A stretch of 64,000 nucleotides of DNA from Clavelina lepadiformis. Lineage: Eukaryota; Chordata; Ascidiacea; Aplousobranchia; Clavelinidae. Both the position numbers and the translations under genes were made by a program. How positions within the stretch are numbered: the stretch's first letter is position 1; the number at the start of each line of letters is the position of its first letter. Location of the stretch: positions 24,994,479-25,058,478 of the forward strand of contig NC_135243.1 in the NCBI RefSeq assembly GCF_947623445.1. The letters run 5' to 3'. Shown here one piece after another: positions 34,757 through 47,542 of the stretch. The notes beneath the pieces are model-generated. The model worked only from the letters and a program-made list of their open reading frames with translations. It made no database searches and was not told the origin of the DNA.

Positions 34757-34838
34757 CGTTGTCGGCAGGATTCGAACCTACGCGGGCAGAGCCCAGCAGA
34801 TTTCTAGTCTGTCGCCTTAACCACTCGGCCACGACAAC
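34757..34838 (-). tRNA. tRNA-Ser (AGA)
   Basis: An 82-nt type II tRNA: 7-bp acceptor stem GTTGTCG/CGACAAC, discriminator G, D arm with GGCCGAGTGGTTAAGGC, anticodon loop CTAGAAA (anticodon AGA at 34805-34803), long variable arm, and T arm with GGTTCGAATCC. Near-identical in layout to animal tRNA-Ser(AGA). No intron. Confidence 0.95.
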
Positions 34839-34882
34839 TGTGCTTAATGTTCAATGCAAATAGCTAAAATCGCATTTTTACC

Positions 34883-34958
34883 AGTCTAGCGTAGTCTAGC
34901 GTAGTGTAGCGTGGTCTAGTCTAATGTAGTCGAGCTTTGCATGTTATTTAAGTAAGAT
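34883..34958. repeat. GTCTAGCGTA repeats, left arm of an inverted pair
   Basis: Short tandem variants of GTCTAGCGTA followed by GTCGAGCTTTGCATGTTATTTAAGTAAG. The reverse complement occurs at 35,154 onward. Confidence 0.85.
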
Positions 34959-35012
34959 AAAAACTGGCATTAACTATATGTTGCTGTTGGGTGTTTAATT
35001 ATTGTGTTTTAG

Positions 35013-35168
35013 GTTAGTGATACCACCATCCATGAAGAAGGGGAAAGTTCTGAGTGTTTTCGTCCGGAAGACAGAGCAAGCAGTATACATGACGTTGAAT
35101 CCCCCAACCTTGAAGTAGTGTCTCCCGAATACGAAGACGCAACTGGAGTCATGCTTACTCTTACTTAA
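35013..35168 (+). CDS. Orphan exon-like open frame (partial)
   Basis: A good acceptor (ATTGTGTTTTAG) precedes 51 open codons ending in TAA. The peptide is acidic and Ser-rich: VSDTTIHEEGESSECFRPED, then SPNLEVVSPEYEDATG. It looks like the last exon of a gene, but no upstream exon is recognisable between it and the tRNAs. Its last codons lie inside the right-hand repeat arm. It may be a gene tail carried by a mobile or duplicated segment. Confidence 0.35.
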   Translation, partial: VSDTTIHEEGESSECFRPEDRASSIHDVESPNLEVVSPEYEDATGVMLTLT

Positions 35169-35513
35169 ATAACATGCAAAGCTCGACTACGCTAGACTAG
35201 ACTACACTAGACTAGACTACGCTACTTAAATAAAAAACATGCAAACATGCAAAGCTCTTACTTACTTAACTTACTCTTACTTAAATAACATGCAAAGCTC
35301 GACTACGCTAGACTAGACTACACTAGACTAGACTACGCTAGACTACGCTAGACCATGCTAGACTACGCTAGACTACGCTAGAATACGCAAGATTACGCAA
35401 GACTACGCTAGACTACGCCAGACAACGTTAGACTACGATACTTAAATAAATAACATGCAAACATGCAAAGCTCTTACTTACTTAACTTACTCTTACTTAA
35501 ATAACATGCAAAG
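35154..35513. repeat. GACTACGCTA repeats, right arm of an inverted pair
   Basis: CTTACTTAAATAACATGCAAAGCTCGAC, then tandem GACTACGCTA/GACTACACTA variants; the block repeats after about 116 bp and again in part. It is the reverse complement of 34,883-34,958 and ends directly against the satellite at 35,514. Confidence 0.88.
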
Positions 35514-36345
35514 CTACCAAATAAATTAAATACAATACCGGTTTCCAAATGTTCAGGGTTAGGATTTAATGACCGGTCGCATCTGGCAAAATGACTCCAT
35601 TCAATTGAGGGGTTAGGGTTAGGGGTGAAATCGCTCTTAAAAGTATGGGTTAGTATCGTAGGAAATGGTGTCTGGACAAGTTCTCCATCGTGAAACTGTA
35701 TTTTGGGTTATAGCAATGCCATATCGACCGAAATGGTACGCGAACCTTTTTAATGGTGCTCGGCTTTCTCTGATCGTCTGACCTGTCGATTTGCATGACT
35801 GAACTGAAAGGCTAACGGCTTGTTTGCATTACGGCCGAAAAGATAGTTCCTTACGCTCTAAAATAAAGACAATACCGGTTTCTAAATCTTCAGGGTTAGA
35901 ATTTTATGACCGGTCGCATCTGGCAAATTGACTCCATTAATTTGAGTGGTTAGGATTAGGGGTGAAATCGCCCTTAAAATTGAGGGTTAATATCGTAGGA
36001 AATAGTGTCTGGAAAAGTTCTCCATCGTGAAATTGTTCTCTACGATTTAAAATAAAAACAATACCGGTTTCTAAATCTTCAGGGTTAGAACATATTGACT
36101 AGCGGCATCTGGCTAAATGACTCCATTTCATAGAGGGGTTAGGGTTAGGGTGAAAGAGCGCCTTAAACTTGAGGTTTTGCATCGTAGGAAGGAGCGTATG
36201 GAAAAGTTGTTCATCGTGGAGCTGTTCTCTACGATCTAAAATAAATACAATAACGGTTTCTAAATTTATAGTGTTAGAACCTAATGTCCGGTCGCATCTG
36301 GCAAAATGATTCCAATTAATTGAGGGGCTAGGGTTAGAGGTGTCA
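35514..36345 (-). repeat. Telomere-laced satellite, first block (TTAGGG orientation)
   Basis: About four diverged 189-bp monomers in the TTAGGG orientation, including one interrupted by unrelated sequence at about 35,699-35,850. These edge monomers differ from the main array consensus more than internal ones do from each other. Confidence 0.93.
35699..35850. other. About 150-bp unrelated insertion in the satellite
   Basis: Between the GAAACTGT and CCTTACG..CTAAAATAAA parts of one monomer lies sequence not found in other monomers, with CGGCTTTCTCTGATCG and CTAACGGCTTG words. No clear inverted ends or target duplication were seen. Confidence 0.6.
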
Positions 36346-39300
36346 CTAACCTACGATGCTAACCCTCAATTTTAAAAGCGATTTCACCCCTAACCCTAAC
36401 CCCTCAATTAAATGGAGTCATTTTGCCAGATGCGACCGGTCATTAAGTCCTAACCCTGAAAATTTGGAAACCGGTATTGTATTTAATTTATTTGGTAGAG
36501 AACAATTCCACCATACAGAACTTGTCCAGACACCATTTCCTACGATACTAACCCTCAATGTTAAGGGCACTTTCACCTCTAACCCTAGCCCCTCAATTAA
36601 TTGGAATCATTTTGCCAGATGCGATCGGACATTAGGTTCAAACCCTACAAATTTAGAAACCGGTATTGTATTTATTTTAGATCGTAAAGAACAGCTCCAC
36701 GATGAACAACTTTTCCATACGTTCCTTCCTACGATGCAAAACCTCAACTTTAATGCGCGCTTTCACCCTAACCCTAACCCCTCTATGAAATGGAGTCATT
36801 TTGCCAGAAGCCGCTGGTCAATAAGTCCTAACCCTGAAGATTTAGAAACCGGTATTGTATTTAATTTAATTGGTAGAGAACAAATCCACCATAGAGAACT
36901 TGTCCAGACACAATTTCCTACGATGCTAACCCTCAATTTTAAAAGCGATTTCACCTCTAACCCTAACCCTTCAATTAAATGGAGTCATTTTGCCAGATGC
37001 GACCGGTCATTAAGTCCTAACCCTGAAAATTTGGAAACCGGTATTGTATTTAATTTATTTGGTAGAGAACAATTCCACCATAGAGAACTTGTCCAGACAC
37101 CATTTCGTACGATGCTAACCCTCAATTTTAAAAGCGATTTCACCCCTAACCCTAACCCCTCTATGAAATAGAGTCATTTTGCCAGATGCGACCGGACATT
37201 AGGTTCTAACCCTACAAATTTAGAAACCGGTATTGTATTTATTTTAGATCGTAAAGAACAGCTCCACGATGAACAACTTTTCCATACGCTCCTTCCTACG
37301 ATGCAAAACCTCAATTTTAAAAGCGCTTTCACCCTAACCCTAACCCCTCTATGAAATGGAGTCATTTTGCCAGATGCCGCTGGTCAATAAGTCCTAACCC
37401 TGAAGATTTAGAAACCGGTATTGTATTTAATTTATTTGGTAGAGAACAATTCCACCATAGAGAACTTGTACAGACACCATTTCCTACGATGTTAACCCTC
37501 AATTTTAAAAGCGATTTCACCCCTAACCCTAACCCCTCAATTAAATTGAGTCATTTTGCCAGATGCGACCGGTCATTAAGTCCTAACCCTGAAAATTTGG
37601 AAACCGGTATTGTATTTAATTTAGTTGGTAGAGAACAATTCCACCATACAGAACTTGTCCAGACATCATTTCCTACGATACTAACCCTCAATGTTAAGGG
37701 CGCTTTCACCTCTAACCCTAGCCCCTCAATTAATTGGAGTCATTTTGCCAGATGCGACCGGACATTAGGTTCTAACCCTACAAATTTAGAAACCGGTATT
37801 GTATTTATTTTAGATCGTAAAGAACAGCTCCATGATGAACAACTTTTCCATACGCTCCTTCCTACGATGCAAAACCTCAACTTTAATGCGCGCTTTCACC
37901 CCTAACCCTAACCCCTCTATGAAATGGGGTCATTTTGCCAGATGCCGCTGGTCAATAAGTCCTAACCCTGAAGATTTAGAAACCGGTATTGTATTTAATT
38001 TATTTGGTAGAGAACAATTCCACCATAGAGAACTTGTCCAGACACCATTTCCTACGATGCTAACCGTCAATTTTAAAAGCGATTTCACCCCTAACCCTAA
38101 CCCTTCAATTAAATGGAGTCATTTTGCCAGATGCGACCGGTCATTAAGTCCTAACCCTGAAAATTTGGAAACCGGTATTGTATTTAATTTATTTGGTAGA
38201 GAACAATTCCACCATACAGAACTTGTCCAGACACCATTTCCTACGATACTAACCCTCAATGTTGAGGGCACTTTCACCTCTAACCCTAGCCCCTCAATTA
38301 ATTGGAATCATTTTGCCAGATGCCGCTGGTCAATAAGTCCTAACCCTGAAGATTTAGAAACCGGTATTGTATTTAATTTAATTGGTAGAGAACAAATCCA
38401 CCATAGAGTACTTGTCCAGACACAATTTCCTACGATGCTAACCCTCAATTTTAAAAGCGATTTCACCCCTAACCCTAACCCTTCAATTAAATGAAGTCAT
38501 TTTGTCAGATGCGACCGGTCATTAAGTCCTAACACTGAAAATTTGGAAACCGGTATTGTATTTAATTTATTTGGTAAAGAACAATTCCACCAAAGAGAAC
38601 TTGTCCAGACACCATTTCTTACGATGCTGACCCTCAATTTTAAAAGCGATTTCACCCCTAACCCTAACCCCTCAATTAAATGGAGTCATTTTGCCAGATG
38701 CGACCGGTCATTAAGTCCTAACCCTGAAAATTTGGAAACCGGTATTGTATTTAATTTAATTGGTAGAGAACAAATCCACCATAGAGAACTTGTCCAGACA
38801 CAATTTCCTACGATGCTAACCCTCAATTTTAAAAGCGAGTTCACCGCTAACCCTAACCCTTCAATTAAATGGAGTCATTTTGCCAGATGCCGCTGGTCAA
38901 CAAGTCCTAACCCTGAAGATTTAGAAACCGGTATTGTATTTAAATTAGTTGGTAGAGAACAATTCCACCATAGAGAACTTGTCCAGACACCATTTCCTAC
39001 GATGCTAACCCTCAATTTTAAAAGCGATTTCACCCCTAACCCTAACCCTTCAATTAAATGGAGTCATTTTGCCAGATGCGACCGGTCATTAAGTACTAAC
39101 CCTGAAAATTTAGAAACCGGTATTGTATTTAATTTAGTTGGTAGAGAACAATTCCACCATACAGAACTTGTCCAGACACCATTTCCTACGATACTAACCC
39201 TCAACTTTAATGCGCGCTTTCACCCTAACCCTAACCCCTCTATGAAATGGAGTCATTTTGCCAGATGCCACTGGTCAATAAGTCCTAACCCTGAAGATTT

Positions 39301-41690
39301 GGAAACCGGTATTGTATTTAATTTATTTGGTAGAGAACAATTCCACCATAGAGAACTTGTCCAGACACCATTTCCTACGATGCTAACCCTCAATTTTAAA
39401 AGCGATTTCACCCCTAACCCTAACCCCTCAATTAAATTTAGTCATTTTGCCAGAGGCGACCGGTCATTAAGTCCTAACCCTGAAAATTTGGAAACCGGTA
39501 TTGTATTTATTTTAGTTGGTAGAGAACAATTCCACCATACAGAACTTGTCCAGACACCATTTCCTACGATACTAACTCTCAATGTAAAGGGCGCTTTCAA
39601 CTCTAACCCTAGCCCCTCAATTAATTGGAGTCATTTTGCCAGATGCGACCGGACATTAAGTTCGAACCCTACAAATTTAAAAACCGGTATTGTATTTATT
39701 TTAGATCGTAAAGAACAGCTCCAAGATGAACAACTTTTCCATACGCTCCTTCCTACGATGCAAAACCTCAACTTTAATGCGCGCTTTCACCCTAACCCTA
39801 ACCCCTCTATGAAATGGAGTCATTTTGTCAGATGCCGCTGGTCAATAAGTCCTAACCCTGAAGATTTAGAAACCGGTATTGTATTTAATTTATTTGGTAG
39901 AGAACAATTCCACCATAGAGAACTTGTCCAGACACCATTTCCTACGATGCTAACCCTCAATTTTAAAAGCGATTTCACCCCTAACCCTAACCCCTCAATT
40001 AAATGGAGTCATTTTGCCAGATACGACCGGTCATTAAGTCCTAACCCTGAAAATTTGGAAACCGGTATTGTATTTAATTTAGTTGGTAGAGAACAATTCC
40101 ACCATAGAGAACTTGTCCAGACACCATTTCCTACGATACTAACCCTCAACTTTAATGCGCGCTTTCACCCTAACCCTAACCCCTCTATGAAATGGAGTCA
40201 TTTTGCCAGATGCCACTGGTCAATAAGTCCTAACCCTGAAGATTTAGAAACCGGTATTGTATTTAATCTATTTGGTAGAGAACAATTCCACCATAGAGAA
40301 CTTGTCCAGACACCATTTCCTACGATGCTAACCCTCAATTTTAAAAGCGATTTCACCCCTAACCCTAACTCCTCAATTAAATTTAGTCATTTTGCCAGAT
40401 GCGACCGGTCATTAAGTCCTAACCCTGAAAATTTGGAAACCGGTATTGTATTTATTTTTGTTGGTAGAGAACAATTCCACCATACAGAACTTGTCCAGAC
40501 ACCATTTCCTACGATACTAACTCTCAATGTTAAGGGCGCTTTCAACTCTAACCCTAGCCCCTCAATTAATTGGAGTCATTTTGCCAGATGCGACCGGACA
40601 TTAGGTTCTAACCCTACAAATTTAGAAACCGGTATTGTATTTATTTTAGATCGTAAAGAACAGCTCCACGATGAACAACTTTTCCATACGCTCCTTCCTA
40701 CGATGTAAAACCTCAACTTTAACGCGCGCTTTCACCCTAACCCTAACCCCTCTATGAAATGGAGTCATTTTGCCAGATGCCGCTGGTCAATAAGTCCTAA
40801 CCCTGAAGATTTAGAAACCGGTATTGTATTTAATTTATTTGGTAGAGAACATATCCACCATAGAGAACTTGTCCGGACACCATTTCCTACGATGCTAACC
40901 CTCAATTTTAAAAGCGATTTCACCCCTAACCCCTCAATTAAATGGAGTCATTTTGCCAGATGCGACCGGACATTAGGTTCTAACACTACAAATTTAGAAA
41001 CCGGTATTGTATTTATTTTAGATCGTAAAGAACAGCTCCAAGATGAACAACTTTTCCATACGCTCCTTCCTACGATGCAAAACCTCAACTTTAATGCGCG
41101 CTTTCACCCTAACCCTAACCCCTCTATGAAATGGAGTCATTTTGCCAGAAGCCGCTGGTCAATAAGTCCTAACCCTGAAGATTTAGAAACCGGTATTGTA
41201 TTTAATTTAATTGGTAGAGAACAAATCCACCATAGAGAACTTGTCCAGACACAATTTCCTACGATGCTAACCCTCAATTTTAAAAGCGATTTCACCCTTA
41301 ACCCTAACCCTTCAATTAAATGGAGTCATTTTGCCAGATGCGACCGGTCATTAAGTCCTAACCCTGAAAATTTGGAAACCGGTATTGTATTTAATTTATT
41401 TGGTAGAGAACAATTCCACCATAGAGAACTTGTCCAGACACCATTTCCTACGATGCTAACCCTCAATTTTAAAGCGATTTCACCCCTAACCCTAACCCCT
41501 CTATGAAATGGAGTCATTTTGCCAGATGCGACCGGACATTAGGTTCAAACCCTACAAATTTAGAAACCGGTATTGTATTTATTTTAGATCGTAAAGAACA
41601 GCTCCACGATGAACAACCTTTCCATACGCTCCTTCCTACGATGCAAAACCTCAATTTTAAAAGCGCTTTCACCCTAACCCTAACCCCTCT

Positions 41691-44600
41691 ATGAAATGGA
41701 GTCATTTTGCCAGATGCCGCTGGTCAATAAGTCCTAACCCTGAAGATTTAGAAACCGGTATTGTATTTAATTTATTTGGTAGAGAACAATTCCACCATAG
41801 AGAACTTGTACAGACACCATTTCCTACGATGTTAACCCTCAATTTTAAAAGCGATTTCACCCTAACCCTAACCCCTCAATTAAATTGAGTCATTTTGCCA
41901 GATGCGACCGGTCATTAAGTCCTAACCCTGAAAATTTGGAAACCGGTATTGTATTTAATTTAGTTGGTAGAGAACAATTCCACCATACAGAACTTGTCCA
42001 GACATCATTTCCTACGATACTAACCCTCAATGTTAAGGGCGCTTTCACCTCTAACCCTAGCCCCTCAATTAATTGGAGTCATTTTGCCAGATGCGACCGG
42101 ACATTAGGTTCTAACCCTACAAATTTAGAAACCGGTATTGTATTTATTTTAGATCGTAAAGAACAGCTCCATGATGAACAACTTTTCCATACGCTCCTTC
42201 CTACGATGCAAAACCTCAACTTTAATGCGCGCTTTCACCCCTAACCCTAACCCCTCTATGAAATGGGGTCATTTTGCCAGATGCCGCTGGTCAATAAGTC
42301 CTAACCCTGAAGATTTAGAAACCGGTATTGTATTTAATTTATTTGGTAGAGAACAATTCCACCATAGAGAACTTGTCCAGACACCATTTCCTACGATGCT
42401 AACCCTCAATTTTAAAAGCGATTTCACCCCTAACCCTAACCCTTCAATTAAATGGAGTCATTTTGCCAGATGCGACCGGTCATTAAGTCCTAACCCTGAA
42501 AATTTGGAAACCGGTATTGTATTTAATTTATTTGGTAGAGAACAATTCCACCATACAGAACTTGTCCAGACACCATTTCCTACGATACTAACCCTCAATG
42601 TTAAGGGCACTTTCACCTCTAACCCTAGCCCCTCAATTAATTGGAATCATTTTGCCAGATGCCGCTGGTCAATAAGTCCTAACCCTGAAGATTTAGAAAC
42701 CGGTATTGTATTTAATTTAATTGGTAGAGAACAAATCCACCATAGAGTACTTGTCCAGACACAATTTCCTACGATGCTAACCCTCAATTTTAAAAGCGAT
42801 TTCACCCCTAACCCTAACCCTTCAATTAAATGAAGTCATTTTGCCAGATGCGACCGGTCATTAAGTCCTAACACTGAAAATTTGGAAACCGGTATTGTAT
42901 TTAATTTATTTGGCAAAGAACAATTCCACCAAAGAGAACTTGTCCAGACACCATTTCTTACGATGCTGACCCTCAATTTTAAAAGCGATTTCACCCCTAA
43001 CCCTAACCCCTCAATTAAATGGAGTCATTTTGCCAGATGCGACCGGTCATTAAGTCCTAACCCTGAAAATTTGGAAACCGGTATTGTATTTAATTTAATT
43101 GGTAGAGAACAAATCCACCATAGAGAACTTGTCCAGACACAATTTCCTACGATGCTAACCCTCAATTTTAAAAGCGATTTCACCGCTAACCCTAACCCTT
43201 CAATTAAATGGAGTCATTTTGCCAGATGCCGCTGGTCAATAAGTCCTAACCCTGAAGATTTAGAAACCGGTATTGTATTTAAATTAGTTGGTAGAGAACA
43301 ATTCCACCATAGAGAACTTGTCCAGACACCATTTCCTACGATGCTAACCCTCAATTTTAAAAGCGATTTCACCCCTAACCCTAACCCTTCAATTAAATGG
43401 AGTCATTTTGCCAGATGCGACCGGTCATTAAGTACTAACCCTGAAAATTTAGAAACCGGTATTGTATTTAATTTAGTTGGTAGAGAACAATTCCACCATA
43501 CAGAACTTGTCCAGACACCATTTCCTACGATACTAACCCTCAACTTTAATGCGCGCTTTCACCCTAACCCTAACCCCTCTATGAAATGGAGTCATTTTGC
43601 CAGATGCCACTGGTCAATAAGTCCTAACCCTGAAGATTTGGAAACCGGTATTGTATTTAATTTATTTGGTAGAGAACAATTCCACCATAGAGAACTTGTC
43701 CAGACACCATTTCCTACGATGCTAACCCTCAATTTTAAAAGCGATTTCACCCCTAACCCTAACCCCTCAATTAAATTTAGTCATTTTGCCAGATGCGACC
43801 GGTCATTAAGTCCTAACCCTGAAAATTTGGAAACCGGTATTGTATTTATTTTTGTTGGTAGAGAACAATTCCACCATACAGAACTTGTCCAGACACCATT
43901 TCCTACGATACTAACTCTCAATGTTAAGGGCGCTTTCAACTCTAACCCTAGCCCCTCAATTAATTGGAGTCATTTTGCCAGATGCGACCGGACATTAGGT
44001 TCTAACCCTACAAATTTAGAAACCGGTATTGTATTTATTTTAGATCGTAAAGAACAGCTCCACGATGAACAACTTTTCCATACGCTCCTTCCTACGATGT
44101 AAAACCTCAACTTTAACGCGCGCTTTCACCCTAACCCTAACCCCTCTATGAAATGGAGTCATTTTGCCAGATGCCGCTGGTCAATAAGTCCTAACCCTGA
44201 AGATTTAGAAACCGGTATTGTATTTAATTTATTTGGTAGAGAACATATCCACCATAGAGAACTTGTCCGGACACCATTTCCTACGATGCTAACCCTCAAT
44301 TTTAAAAGCGATTTCACCCCTAACCCCTCAATTAAATGGAGTCATTTTGCCAGATGCGACCGGACATTAGGTTCTAACACTACAAATTTAGAAACCGGTA
44401 TTGTATTTATTTTAGATCGTAAAGAACAGCTCCAAGATGAACAACTTTTCCATACGCTCCTTCCTACGATGCAAAACCTCAACTTTAATGCGCGCTTTCA
44501 CCCTAACCCTAACCCCTCTATGAAATGGAGTCATTTTGCCAGAAGCCGCTGGTCAATAAGTCCTAACCCTGAAGATTTAGAAACCGGTATTGTATTTAAT

Positions 44601-47535
44601 TTAATTGGTAGAGAACAAATCCACCATAGAGAACTTGTCCAGACACAATTTCCTACGATGCTAACCCTCAATTTTAAAAGCGATTTCACCCCTAACCCTA
44701 ACCCTTCAATTAAATGGAGTCATTTTGCCAGATGCGACCGGTCATTAAGTCCTAACCCTGAAAATTTGGAAACCGGTATTGTATTTAATTTATTTGGTAG
44801 AGAACAATTCCACCATAGAGAACTTGTCCAGACACCATTTCCTACGATGCTAACCCTCAATTTTAAAAGCGATTTCACCCCTAACCCTAACCCCTCTATG
44901 AAATGGAGTCATTTTGCCAGATGCGACCGGACATTAGGTTCAAACCCTACAAATTTAGAAACCGGTATTGTATTTATTTTAGATCGTAAAGAACAGCTCC
45001 ACGATGAACAACTTTTCCATACGCTCCTTCCTACGATGCAAAACCTCAATTTTAAAAGCGCTTTCACCCTAACCCTAACCCCTCTATGAAATGGAGTCAT
45101 TTTGCCAGATGCCGCTGGTCAATAAGTCCTAACCCTGAAGATTTAGAAACCGGTATTGTATTTAATTTATTTGGTAGAGAACAATTCCACCATAGAGAAC
45201 TTGTACAGACACCATTTCCTACGATGTTAACCCTCAATTTTAAAAGCGATTTCACCCTAACCCTAACCCCTCAATTAAATTGAGTCATTTTGCCAGATGC
45301 GACCGGTCATTAAGTCCTAACCCTGAAAATTTGGAAACCGGTATTGTATTTAATTTAGTTGGTAGAGAACAATTCCACCATACAGAACTTGTCCAGACAT
45401 CATTTCCTACGATACTAACCCTCAATGTTAAGGGCGCTTTCACCTCTAACCCTAGCCCCTCAATTAATTGGAGTCATTTTGCCAGATGCGACCGGACATT
45501 AGGTTCTAACCCTACAAATTTAGAAACCGGTATTGTATTTATTTTAGATCGTAAAGAACAGCTCCATGATGAACAACTTTTCCATACGCTCCTTCCTACG
45601 ATGCAAAACCTCAACTTTAATGCGCGCTTTCACCCCTAACCCTAACCCCTCTATGAAATGGGGTCATTTTGCCAGATGCCGCTGGTCAATAAGTCCTAAC
45701 CCTGAAGATTTAGAAACCGGTATTGTATTTAATTTATTTGGTAGAGAACAATTCCACCATAGAGAACTTGTCCAGACACCATTTCCTACGATGCTAACCC
45801 TCAATTTTAAAAGCGATTTCACCCCTAACCCTAACCCTTCAATTAAATGGAGTCATTTTGCCAGATGCGACCGGTCATTAAGTCCTAACCCTGAAAATTT
45901 GGAAACCGGTATTGTATTTAATTTATTTGGTAGAGAACAATTCCACCATACAGAACTTGTCCAGACACCATTTCCTACGATACTAACCCTCAATGTTAAG
46001 GGCACTTTCACCTCTAACCCTAGCCCCTCAATTAATTGGAATCATTTTGCCAGATGCCGCTGGTCAATAAGTCCTAACCCTGAAGATTTAGAAACCGGTA
46101 TTGTATTTAATTTAATTGGTAGAGAACAAATCCACCATAGAGTACTTGTCCAGACACAATTTCCTACGATGCTAACCCTCAATTTTAAAAGCGATTTCAC
46201 CCCTAACCCTAACCCTTCAATTAAATGAAGTCATTTTGCCAGATGCGACCGGTCATTAAGTCCTAACACTGAAAATTTGGAAACCGGTATTGTATTTAAT
46301 TTATTTGGTAAAGAACAATTCCACCAAAGAGAACTTGTCCAGACACCATTTCTTACGATGCTGACCCTCAATTTTAAAAGCGATTTCACCCCTAACCCTA
46401 ACCCCTCAATTAAATGGAGTCATTTTGCCAGATGCGACCGGTCATTAAGTCCTAACCCTGAAAATTTGGAAACCGGTATTGTATTTAATTTAATTGGTAG
46501 AGAACAAATCCACCATAGAGAACTTGTCCAGACACAATTTCCTACGATGCTAACCCTCAATTTTAAAAGCGATTTCACCGCTAACCCTAACCCTTCAATT
46601 AAATGGAGTCATTTTGCCAGATGCCGCTGGTCAATAAGTCCTAACCCTGAAGATTTAGAAACCGGTATTGTATTTAAATTAGTTGGTAGAGAACAATTCC
46701 ACCATAGAGAACTTGTCCAGACACCATTTCCTACGATGCTAACCCTCAATTTTAAAAGCGATTTCACCCCTAACCCTAACCCTTCAATTAAATGGAGTCA
46801 TTTTGCCAGATGCGACCGGTCATTAAGTACTAACCCTGAAAATTTAGAAACCGGTATTGTATTTAATTTAGTTGGTAGAGAACAATTCCACCATACAGAA
46901 CTTGTCCAGACACCATTTCCTACGATACTAACCCTCAACTTTAATGCGCGCTTTCACCCTAACCCTAACCCCTCTATGAAATGGAGTCATTTTGCCAGAT
47001 GCCACTGGTCAATAAGTCCTAACCCTGAAGATTTGGAAACCGGTATTGTATTTAATTTATTTGGTAGAGAACAATTCCACCATAGAGAACTTGTCCAGAC
47101 ACCATTTCCTACGATGCTAACCCTCAATTTTAAAAGCGATTTCACCCCTAACCCTAACCCCTCAATTAAATTTAGTCATTTTGCCAGATGCGACCGGTCA
47201 TTAAGTCCTAACCCTGAAAATTTGGAAACCGGTATTGTATTTATTTTAGTTGGTAGAGAACAATTCCACCATACAGAACTTGTCCAGACACCATTTCCTA
47301 CGATACTAACTCTCAATGTAAAGGGCGCTTTCAACTCTAACCCTAGCCCCTCAATTAATTGGAGTCATTTTGCCAGATGCGACCGGACATTAGGTTCTAA
47401 CCCTACAAATTTAGAAACCGGTATTGTATTTATTTTAGATCGTAAAGAACAGCTCCACGATGAACAACTTTTCCATACGCTCCTTCCTACGATGTAAAAC
47501 CTCAACTTTAACGCGCGCTTTCACCCTAACCCTAA
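41691..47535 (+). repeat. Higher-order repeat: 3,395-bp tandem offset (18 monomers)
   Basis: 41,691 to about 44,140 matches 45,086 to about 47,535 nearly base for base, including the same frame-breaking 1-bp changes and stops. The same unit also occurs from 37,351 (offset 4,340), where a 945-bp segment of exactly five monomers is additionally present. Confidence 0.88.
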
Positions 47536-47542
47536 CCCCTCT

